A stretch of 12,453 bases of DNA from a bacterium (lineage in GTDB: Bacteria; Patescibacteriota; Minisyncoccia; UBA6257; GWB1-50-10): the NCBI GenBank assembly GCA_027310235.1, contig DAIDBF010000001.1, positions 1 through 12,453 on the forward strand, in the 5' to 3' direction. The notes under the pieces were generated by a model, which searched no databases, was not told the origin of the DNA, and saw only the letters and a program-made list of their open reading frames with translations. The translations under genes were made by a program, and so were the position numbers. Shown here in pieces: positions 1-5,197 of this stretch; the first letter of the stretch is position 1; every line of letters begins with the position of its first letter.

Positions 1-496
1 GCTTTATATCTTTCTCGATCTTCAGGTCGTGGATCGCGATACCCTGACCTTCCTTCTTCAATCCGGAAAGATCGACTTCAAAGCGATGCGGCATATGTTC
101 CGGAAGTGCCTCGATTTCCACCTCGCCCAGCACCTTCACCAGAATAAGTCCTTGCTTCGTCGCGGGAGCCTCTCCTATGAATTCAATAGGAACCTTTGCC
201 TGGATTTTTTCTCCTTTTCTGACGTGATGGAAGTCGACGGTAATCACGTTCCCCGAAAGATGATCCAAAATCACCTCGGAAATAAGCGCGGGAAATTTTT
301 CTCCCTGCTCGTCGATGAGCGTGATAACGGTATTCTCGCCGGCCTCTTTATATGTTTTCATGAAGTCCTTGAGTGAAACGCTGAAATGCTTGTTTTTGAT
401 CCCGTGCCCGAAAAGCTCCGCGGGAACAAGCCCCTCTTTGCGGAGTTGCCGTGTCTTTTTTCCGAAGATTGTTCTCTCTTGAACTTTGAGTTCCAT
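1..496 (-). CDS. rplY: Large ribosomal subunit protein bL25 (TL5/CTC type), 3' end cut off by the window
   Basis: I translated this from the minus strand, starting at the ATG at 496-494. The frame stays open to the window edge, giving about 165 residues without a stop. The protein begins MELKVQERTIFGKKTRQLRK and continues with the bL25 pattern: a basic N-terminal 5S-rRNA-binding half containing VPAELFGHG near residue 26, then the CTC/TL5 C-terminal domain (VDFHHVRKGEKIQAKVPIEF followed by LPEHMPHRFEVDLSGL). In the family this protein binds 5S rRNA in the central protuberance of the 50S subunit. The two-domain length fits the CTC type rather than the short E. coli L25. No clear Shine-Dalgarno precedes the ATG. 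It lies on the same strand as bL31, 107 nt downstream of that gene. Confidence 0.9.
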   Translation of the reverse strand, partial: MELKVQERTIFGKKTRQLRKEGLVPAELFGHGIKNKHFSVSLKDFMKTYKEAGENTVITLIDEQGEKFPALISEVILDHLSGNVITVDFHHVRKGEKIQAKVPIEFIGEAPATKQGLILVKVLGEVEIEALPEHMPHRFEVDLSGLKKEGQGIAIHDLKIEKDIK

Positions 497-603
497 ATGG
501 CTGCCAATTTAAAATTTATAATTTTCAATTTGAAATCAATTTATAATTAATAAATTTTGAATTTAAAAATTGATTAAAAATTTCAAATTTCGAATTAAAA
601 ATT
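497..603. other. Very AT-rich spacer between rpmE and rplY
   Basis: This 107-nt stretch is almost all A and T, with many overlapping variants of AAATTT, TTTAAA and AATTTTGAA that are self-complementary in several registers. I see no ORF. It could hold a weak terminator for rpmE and an AT-rich promoter for rplY (for example TATAAA on the minus strand near 515-520), but neither can be fixed from sequence alone. Confidence 0.45.
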
Positions 604-855
604 TTATTTCTTAGTTTGTTTTTTTATCCTCGTTTTCTTTGTGGTCTTCGGTTTTGCTTTCAGTCTCCTCTCTTTAAATCGTTCGACGCGTCCTGCAGTA
701 TCGATGAGTTGTTCACGGCCCGTATAGAAAGGATGGCACTTACTGCAAATTTCCACCTTAATCTCCGGCCGCGTGGAACCGACGGTGAACGTGTTCCCGC
801 ACGCGCAATGCACCTTCGCCTTCGGGTAGTATTGAGGATGAATACCTTGCTTCAT
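604..855 (-). CDS. rpmE: Large ribosomal subunit protein bL31, zinc-binding form
   Basis: The 83-residue protein starts MKQGIHPQYYPKAKVHCACG, a typical bL31 opening. The zinc ligands of the C+ form are present: the CxC pair (C18, C20) and the CxxC pair (C37, C40) in EICSKCHPFYTG. Residues after about 62 form a Lys/Arg-rich tail. bL31 sits at the 50S/30S interface bridging the central protuberance and the 30S head. The length is slightly above the usual 66-75 residues because of the basic tail. A weak AGGG lies 11 nt before the ATG. The gene diverges from the 16S rRNA gene. Confidence 0.95.
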   Translation of the reverse strand: MKQGIHPQYYPKAKVHCACGNTFTVGSTRPEIKVEICSKCHPFYTGREQLIDTAGRVERFKERRLKAKPKTTKKTRIKKQTKK

Positions 856-874
856 AAAATTGTAAGCCCTTGTA

Positions 875-903
875 TTCTTACACTAGATTCGAATTTTTGG
901 CAA
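875..903 (-). promoter_or_regulatory. Candidate sigma70-type promoter for rpmE
   Basis: On the minus strand a TTGCCA box (plus-strand 898-903) and a TAAGAA box (875-880) are separated by 17 nt. The -10 box ends 19 nt before the rpmE ATG, which gives a leader of roughly 12 nt. This is inferred from consensus and spacing only. Confidence 0.4.
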
Positions 904-914
904 GTTATCGCTTG

Positions 915-1000
915 ACCCCGCACCTTTGAGAGATTAGGATCAATCCTGATTTGTCAGAGAAGAAACGGGGGTATTATAAAATCTCTCAAAGGTGCGGGGT
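915..1000. repeat. 21-bp perfect inverted repeat between divergent rpmE and 16S promoters
   Basis: The left arm 915-935 and right arm 980-1000 are exact reverse complements, separated by 44 nt. Similarity continues imperfectly outward (CTTG and CAAG flanks). The right arm runs straight into the TTGACA -35 box of the rRNA promoter. A small palindrome (AGGATcaATCCT, 936-947) lies in the spacer. It could be a regulator site shared by the two divergent promoters, a cruciform, or a MITE-like remnant. No target duplication is evident. Confidence 0.75.
951..979 (+). promoter_or_regulatory. Possible upstream rRNA promoter P1
   Basis: TTGTCA at 951-956 is followed after 17 nt by TTATAA at 974-979 inside the AT-rich run TATTATAAAAT. 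Tandem promoters are common for rRNA genes, but this one is weaker than the match at 1000-1027 and is only a suggestion. Confidence 0.3.
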
Positions 1001-1027
1001 TGACAAGTGGGCGTTATCCCATATACT
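1000..1027 (+). promoter_or_regulatory. Strong sigma70-type promoter for the 16S rRNA gene
   Basis: A perfect TTGACA (1000-1005) and a TATACT (1022-1027) are separated by 16 nt. Transcription would start near 1034, leaving a leader of about 140 nt before mature 16S. The -35 box begins at the last base of the right arm of the inverted repeat 915-1000, so a protein or structure at the repeat would affect this promoter directly. Confidence 0.75.
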
Positions 1028-1125
1028 TAAACCCTGCAAGCTCCGATTTATCTTATCTCCGTCCGACCGCTTTTTTACATAGCAGCAACAAGCAATGTTG
1101 AGAATTTTTTTAGTTGTCCCTTTAT

Positions 1126-1177
1126 GAGAAATTTGATATGAGAGACCCGATCGAGGGTTTTTCATACTGAATTTCTC
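1126..1177 (+). other. Pre-16S leader hairpin overlapping the mature 5' end
   Basis: Positions 1126-1141 pair with 1162-1177: GAGAAATT with AATTTCTC, then a short mismatched section, then TATGA with TCATA. The inner part holds an ACCC/GGGT pairing. The 3' arm reaches into the first bases of 16S, so the fold must be resolved or cut during maturation. A weaker hairpin followed by a T run lies just before it (CAACA/TGTTG, about 1086-1112). Confidence 0.5.
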
Positions 1178-2520
1178 TTTAGAGGATTTGATCCTGGTCC
1201 AGGATGAACGCTGGCGGCGTGGATAAGGCATGCAAGTCGAACGGGGCGTGTGCAGCACGCAATATTGAAATATTGGAAATATTTAAATGTTTAAATATTG
1301 CGCGCTGTGCGCGCTTAGTGGCGAACGAGTTAGTAACGCCTTGGTACGTACCTCGAAGTTGGGCATAACGAGCCGAAAGGTTCGCTAATTCCCAATAGTC
1401 CCCGCCCACATCTGTAAAGTTGTGGCGGGGTAAAGGCGCAAGCCGCTTCGAGATCGGCCTAGGTCCTATCAGCTAGAAGGTGTGGTAATGGCGCACCTTG
1501 GCTACGACGGGTAGGGGGGCTGAGAGGCTGATCCCCAACGACGAGACTGAGACACGGCTCGTACACCTACGGGTGGCAGCAGTCGAGAATATTTGACAAT
1601 GGGCGAAAGCCTGATCGAGCGACGCCGCGTGCAGGATGAAGCATCTCGGTGTGTAAACTGCTTTTCTACGGGAAAAAGTTATTGATGGTACCGTAGGAAT
1701 AAGTGGCTGCAAACTTCGTGCCAGCAGCCGCGGTAATACGAAGGCCACAAGCGTTATCCGGATTTATTGGGCGTAAAGGGCGCGTAGGGGGCTTGGTGTG
1801 TTTCTGGTAAAAGACCGGGGCTTAACTTCGGATGCGCCAGAAAAACTACCAGGCTTGAGGATGTTAGAGGTGAGTGGAACGCACGGTGTAGGGGTGAAAT
1901 CCGTTGATATCGTGCGGAACACCAAAGGCGAAGGCAGCTCACTGGGACATTCCTGACCCTGAGGCGCGAAAGCGTGGGGAGCAAAAAGGATTAGATACCC
2001 TTGTAGTCCACGCCCTAAACGATGCTGACTAGTCGTCTCGAGTATCGACCCTCGAGGTGGCGTAGCTAACGCGTTAAGTCAGCCGCCTGGGAAGTACGAG
2101 CGCAAGCTTAAAACTCAAAGGAATAGACGGGGACTCGCACAAGCGGTGGAACATGTGGTTTAATTCGACGGTAAGCGAGGAACCTCACCAGGGCTAGACA
2201 TCTTCACGACGATTTTCCGAAAGGAAGATCTTCCGCAAGGACGTGAGGACAGGTGCTGCATGGTTGCCGTCAGCATGTGCCGTGAGGCGCTCCCTTCAAT
2301 GGGGTAACATGCGCAACCCTCATCCCGTGTTATACGTGTCACGGGAGACTGCCATCCTATAGATGGAGGAAGGTGAGGATGACGTCAAATCAGCATGGCC
2401 CTTCGATGCCCTGGGCTACACACATGTTACAATGGCCGGACCAGCGGGTTGCCAAGCCGTAAGGCGGAGCTAACCCCTTAACGTCGGCCTCAGTTCAGAT
2501 TGAGGGCTGCAACTCGCCCT

Positions 2521-2554
<34 letters not shown>

Positions 2555-2861
2555 AACGCCGCGGTGAATACGTTCTCGAGTCCTGTACTCACAAGAACCG
2601 CGATCGGCAGCTTCGTATTCTAGATGGTTGAAATCCATTCCTCTCTTTCGTCAAGGGAGCGTAGTTAAAGGATAGTTCGGTACCGTGAGGCAACGAGCGG
2701 AGGATCCGGAGACAAAAAACAGCCACGCGTATACAAAGAGCGATCGACTCATGGAAGGGTGGTGAGCATGAGGAAGATCATAACAACGCTCTGCGGAGGA
2801 TGTTCGGAAAAGAATATAAAGTAACCCGATGAGATCTGACACTGTTAGCCAATGCAAATTG

Positions 2862-2870
2862 TGCTATAAT
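2862..2870 (+). promoter_or_regulatory. Extended -10 promoter inside the intron, upstream of the endonuclease ORF
   Basis: TGCTATAAT at 2862-2870 is a perfect extended -10 element. A poor -35 (TGTTAG, 2843-2848) lies 16 nt before the -10 hexamer. It could let the endonuclease be transcribed independently of the rRNA promoter. Confidence 0.45.
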
Positions 2871-2947
2871 GAAACTTACGCAGCGTCAGAAGTCAGCTGA
2901 TTTATAGTACCTCAGCATAAGCTATGCGGAGGGAAGGAATCGCTCTT

Positions 2948-3382
2948 ATGCAAATGCTTACTCCCGATTATATTCTTGGCCTGGTTGATGGAGAAGGAAG
3001 TTTTACCGCATATATTAGGAATCCGGACGACAAAAAGGAGGTGAAAAGACGGACCAAGGTGGAGCCAAGATTTTATTTGAAGCTTATAGAGAGAGATAAA
3101 GATATTCTCTATAAACTCAAAACTTTTTTCGGGTGTGGAAATGTATATTATCAGAAAGATACACGGCAGAATCATCAAGACTGCTATCGATATGAGGTGG
3201 TGAATCGCAAAGAATTAATGGAAATAATAATTCCATTTTTCAGAAAACATATACTCCATCTATCTTCGAAAAGAAAAGATTTTGAGATCTTCTGTAAGCT
3301 TGTGAACATGATCCAGAAAGGAAATCATCTAACCGATGATGGATTGAAGAAAATGTATCTTCTCAAGCAAGACATGCATTAA
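2948..3382 (+). CDS. Intron-encoded LAGLIDADG homing endonuclease, single motif
   Basis: The 144-residue protein has one LAGLIDADG motif, ILGLVDGEGSF (residues 9-19), with E16 as the expected metal-binding catalytic acid. The rest (FYLKLIERDKDILYKLKTFF and the downstream CGNVYY) fits the single-motif family found in rRNA introns, which works as a homodimer and cleaves intron-less alleles of the host gene near the insertion site. I chose ATG 2948 because AAGGA (2934-2938) sits 9 nt upstream. The in-frame ATG at 2924 would add 8 residues, has no SD, and lies inside a GCATA/TATGC hairpin. A third ATG is at 2954. Base composition is more AT-rich than the ribosomal and pilus genes, as expected for a mobile gene. 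The SD-like tract is notable because the host 16S lacks an anti-SD. Confidence 0.88.
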   Translation: MQMLTPDYILGLVDGEGSFTAYIRNPDDKKEVKRRTKVEPRFYLKLIERDKDILYKLKTFFGCGNVYYQKDTRQNHQDCYRYEVVNRKELMEIIIPFFRKHILHLSSKRKDFEIFCKLVNMIQKGNHLTDDGLKKMYLLKQDMH

Positions 3383-3385
3383 GAG

Positions 3386-3420
3386 CTCGCGTAGTGCGGG
3401 AAATCCGCTCGCTACGTGGG
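3386..3420 (+). other. Two-tier hairpin in the 3' part of the 16S insertion
   Basis: A 9-bp lower stem (3386-3394 with 3412-3420, including G-U pairs) carries a 3' side bulge and an upper stem GCGGG/TCCGC (3396-3400 with 3404-3408) with a tiny A-rich loop. The overall shape, lower stem, small bulge and short capped upper stem, is reminiscent of group II domain V, but the terminal AGC/GUU pairing expected there is absent. It could equally be a P9-type peripheral hairpin of a group I intron. Confidence 0.5.
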
Positions 3421-3583
3421 AACATCAACTCTGAGTTTCTAGAGGATAATCGCCCGTCATACCAAGGGAGCCGGGAGTGCCTAAAGTCCGCTTCGGCGGA
3501 TCAGGGTAAGCTCGGTGACACGGGTAAAGTCGTAACAAGGCACGCGTAGCGGAAGCTGTGCGTGGATTAATTATATTTAGTCG

Positions 3584-3689
3584 ACTACTTCTCTGAAGTG
3601 GTTATAAGAAAAGGTGTTAGCCGATCCCGCTAAAAGTTTCACAATTAAGCGGGCCAGCCAGAATATCTGTAAGGCAGATTTTCGGCTGG
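3584..3689 (+). other. Cluster of three hairpins just downstream of 16S
   Basis: Three stems follow each other: ACTACTTC/GAAGTGGT (3584-3602, 3-nt loop), CCCGCT/AGCGGG (3626-3653), and an approximately 15-bp imperfect stem from CCAGCC to GGCTGG (3654-3689). The second and third abut exactly. No protein gene with a known pattern lies here. This may be the processed 16S trailer or part of a larger structured RNA continuing to 3888. From 3690 to 3753 I see only smaller pairings (CATTCC/GGGATG around 3710-3729). Confidence 0.5.
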
Positions 3690-3753
3690 ACGCCTCAAGG
3701 CTCGGCTCATTCCGTCGAAAGAGGGGATGTAAGGGGCAACTAAAAAAGTTTTT

Positions 3754-3887
3754 AACAACTTCGCTGATTAATTTGTACCCGTGTTGTGTTCTCCCTCCCT
3801 CGGGCGCTCCGGGCCGCTTGGCCAAGTCTTACCCTCGTTCGAAAGAACACAACGCGGGTACTTTTATGTTCCAGAGGCGAAGTTGTT
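3754..3887 (+). ncRNA. Candidate structured RNA: long double-stem hairpin with internal bubble
   Basis: An outer 11-bp perfect stem (AACAACTTCGC 3754-3764 with GCGAAGTTGTT 3877-3887) encloses an asymmetric bubble (3765-3774 and 3862-3876). Next comes an 18-bp stem (3775-3792 with 3844-3861, one T-G pair and no mismatches) and a GC-rich 51-nt apical region with the palindrome CTTGGCCAAG. The shape, a rod with a central bubble, is like 6S RNA, but I see no diagnostic 6S sequence and do not claim homology. It is not recognisable as tmRNA, RNase P RNA or SRP RNA. It could also be a processing structure of the rRNA transcript. The strand is assumed from the 16S gene, since a hairpin is equally visible on both strands. 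The following gene has its own promoter, so this is probably not its leader. Confidence 0.5.
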
Positions 3888-3990
3888 TGTGGATGGAGGT
3901 AAGGAGAATTGACCACTCCGTTATGCTCGCAGTGGAGAGAGAAAATATCTGCAAGTGAGAATGGGGGAATTGGACGGATTGGAGGGGGGT

Positions 3991-3999
3991 TGGTATAAT
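3991..3999 (+). promoter_or_regulatory. Extended -10 promoter giving a predicted leaderless response regulator mRNA
   Basis: TGGTATAAT occupies 3991-3999 and the ATG is at 4007, leaving 7 nt between -10 and start codon. Transcription initiating at the usual distance would begin at or one base before the A of ATG. No SD-like sequence exists in that gap. The -35 region is poor (TTGGAC, 3970-3975, 18 nt away). Confidence 0.65.
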
Positions 4000-4006
4000 T
4001 TGAAAA

Positions 4007-4396
4007 ATGACTGACGTACAAACAGTAGAGAAGATTTTATTGGTTGAGGACGAACCGATGCTCGGGAATCTTTTGAAGCAGCGGCTCCAGAAGGAGAATT
4101 ACGAAGTAATCCAAGCGAGAGACGGTGCGGAGGCCGTGAAAATTTTGAAGCAGGAACCGGTGGATTTGGTGCTACTCGACATCATTCTCCCCAAGATGTC
4201 GGGGTTTGAAGTGATGGAGGCGATTAACAGCGACCCCTCGATGCATGTGGCGCCGGTCGTCATCATCTCGAATCTCGGACAGGAAGGCGATGTGGAACGA
4301 GGGCAGCAGCTCGGGGCTGTAGGGTATTTCATTAAAGCCCAGCTTTCCATAGAGGAACTTATCTCGAAGATTAAGGAGTTTTTTACCTCGAAATAG
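4007..4396 (+). CDS. Stand-alone CheY-like response regulator receiver protein
   Basis: The 129-residue protein is a single REC domain without an output domain. Key residues are present: acidic pair E14/D15 in LLVEDEP, phospho-acceptor D58 in LLDIILP, S88 in VIISNLG in place of the more common Thr, and the conserved Lys K110 in GYFIKA. In this family phosphorylation at the Asp changes binding to a partner protein. The adjacency to pilin, pilB and pilC suggests a role in pilus control, comparable to PilG/PilH-type receivers, but no histidine kinase is in the window to confirm it. The start is supported by the family's N-terminus (KILLVEDEP beginning near residue 9) and by the promoter 7 nt upstream. 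A 110-nt spacer separates it from the pilin gene, which has its own -10. Confidence 0.92.
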   Translation: MTDVQTVEKILLVEDEPMLGNLLKQRLQKENYEVIQARDGAEAVKILKQEPVDLVLLDIILPKMSGFEVMEAINSDPSMHVAPVVIISNLGQEGDVERGQQLGAVGYFIKAQLSIEELISKIKEFFTSK

Positions 4397-4434
4397 TTGC
4401 CCACAGATATTCGGGAGCCCGATTAACAAGATTC

Positions 4435-4443
4435 TGCTATACT
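4435..4443 (+). promoter_or_regulatory. Extended -10 promoter upstream of the pilin gene
   Basis: TGCTATACT at 4435-4443 is an extended -10 element with no good -35. Transcription would start near 4450, giving a leader of about 57 nt. In that leader ATG 4456 opens a six-codon frame and ATG 4473 a thirteen-codon frame whose stop overlaps the pilin start. Confidence 0.5.
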
Positions 4444-4506
4444 AAACGCGGGAAGATGCCCGAATGTAAAAAATGAAGTCTCAAGGTCGAATTGTAACCC
4501 TTTTTA

Positions 4507-5112
4507 ATGAATAGTCATAACATGATTCAGAAAAACGCGAAGCGCGGATTTACGCTCATTGAACTTCTCGTGGTGATTGCGATCCTGGCGGTCTTGGCCG
4601 TTGCAGTCGTCTTGGTGTTGAATCCCGCGGAGCTTTTAAAGCAGGGAAGGGATACCACAAGGATCTCCGATCTCGCCGCAATGAATAGCGCGATTGCGCT
4701 CTACATCGCCGATGTAAGAACCCCCTCGTGGACGACGGTAGCAGGATCAAGTCCGAGATGCACGGGCGCTACGCCTTTTACGGGCGGCGGCGGAAGCATT
4801 ACGTGTACGGTGAATGCCACCACTACGGTGGATGGCAACGGTTGGGTTCCGGTGAATTTCCAGAGCATCTCGAGCGGCGCGCCGCTTTCGCGGTTACCGC
4901 TTGATCCAGTGAACACTGACGCGAATGAGTATCTTTATGCCGCCTCTTCTACTACCGGCTACTTCGAGTTGGTGGCGAAAATGGAAAGCACGAAGTACAA
5001 AAGCGGAGGAACCGCCGATGTAGAATCAAACTCGAAGGATGGCGGTGTGGGGACGAACAGCGATAAAGTATACCAGGTAGGAAGCGAGCTTGATCTTATC
5101 TCGGCATTCTAG
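4507..5112 (+). CDS. Type IV pilin / type II pseudopilin-like major prepilin
   Basis: The 201-residue protein has a class III (prepilin) signal: basic leader ending KRG, then FTLIELLVVIAILAVLAVAV. Cleavage is expected after G14, with F15 becoming the N-methylated first residue and E19 as the conserved Glu+5 that guides assembly. A hydrophobic helix spans about residues 15-41, followed by NPAELLKQGRDTTR, a motif common in Parcubacteria pilins. The globular domain has only two cysteines, close together in the region of residues 79-95, possibly a disulfide. The GspG-like C-terminal region is Gly/Ser/Thr rich. It would need a PilD-type prepilin peptidase, which is not in the window. The ATG at 4507 has no SD. 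An in-frame ATG at 4522 also gives a workable shorter leader. Confidence 0.9.
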   Translation: MNSHNMIQKNAKRGFTLIELLVVIAILAVLAVAVVLVLNPAELLKQGRDTTRISDLAAMNSAIALYIADVRTPSWTTVAGSSPRCTGATPFTGGGGSITCTVNATTTVDGNGWVPVNFQSISSGAPLSRLPLDPVNTDANEYLYAASSTTGYFELVAKMESTKYKSGGTADVESNSKDGGVGTNSDKVYQVGSELDLISAF

Positions 5113-5125
5113 TGGCTGGTTTTTA

Positions 5126-5167
5126 GGAACACGAACTCCGTTTATGGAGTTCGTGTTCCGTTTTTTT
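5126..5167 (+). terminator. Rho-independent terminator after the pilin gene
   Basis: A perfect 14-bp stem (5126-5139 with 5146-5159) with a 6-nt loop is followed by a run of seven T residues (5161-5167). It lies 13 nt after the pilin stop and before the pilB promoter, so pilin mRNA is probably separate and can be made in larger amounts than the assembly genes. Confidence 0.93.
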
Positions 5168-5180
5168 CCCGCAGTTGAGG

Positions 5181-5197
5181 TATAATAGGAAGAGAAT
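5181..5197 (+). promoter_or_regulatory. pilB -10 element and SD-like tract on a very short leader
   Basis: TATAAT at 5181-5186 is 11 nt before the ATG at 5198, predicting a leader of about 5 nt. The sequence AGGAAGAG (5187-5194) resembles an SD, but most of it would lie at or upstream of the predicted transcription start. The -35 region is poor. Confidence 0.5.

Larger units (their letters stand above)
2593..3450 (+). mobile_element. Intron-like insertion in 16S rRNA between E. coli positions 1399 and 1400, with LAGLIDADG ORF
   Basis: The exon reads CTGTACTCAC up to 2592 and resumes with CGCCCGTC at 3451, reconstituting the universal segment TGTACNCACCGCCCGTC. The insertion is 858 nt, contains one homing endonuclease ORF (2948-3382), and has 355 nt of 5' and 68 nt of 3' structured noncoding sequence. 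Hairpins include 2641-2659 (7 bp) and 3386-3420. Self-splicing introns with such ORFs are well documented in CPR rRNA genes, so excision is likely. The best-fitting boundaries do not show the usual group I signature (exon ending in U, intron ending in G), nor a GUGYG group II start. I could not identify a convincing P3-P7 core. A GGTAC at 2679-2683 could pair with exon GTACT as a short P1, but this is weak. Intron class is therefore left open. Confidence 0.8.

Noticed and set aside
29..376. Plus-strand open frame of 115 codons at the window start
   Set aside because: It is antisense to bL25, whose minus-strand translation matches the family along its full length.
616..915. Plus-strand open frame over rpmE
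   Set aside because: Antisense to the clear bL31 gene with all zinc ligands, and the translation has no family character.
2924..2947. Upstream ATG at 2924 as start of the intron endonuclease
   Set aside because: It lies in a GCATA/TATGC hairpin without SD, while ATG 2948 has AAGGA at 9-nt spacing and the family motif begins shortly after.
3731..3775. Possible tmRNA tag-like frame beginning GCA ACT AAA and ending GAT TAA
   Set aside because: No tRNA-like ends, no GGATTCGAC-type 5' segment and no T-arm in the region. The frame crosses a perfect hairpin arm and its ending is not a typical degradation tag.
3780..3861. SRP RNA or RNase P RNA in the hairpin region
   Set aside because: Neither strand shows the SRP GGAAGGAAGCA-type motif or the RNase P GAGGAAAGTCC core.
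3614..4021. Overlapping open frames on both strands between 16S and the response regulator
   Set aside because: Coding composition is poor, the frames run through perfect RNA stems, and no motif is recognisable.
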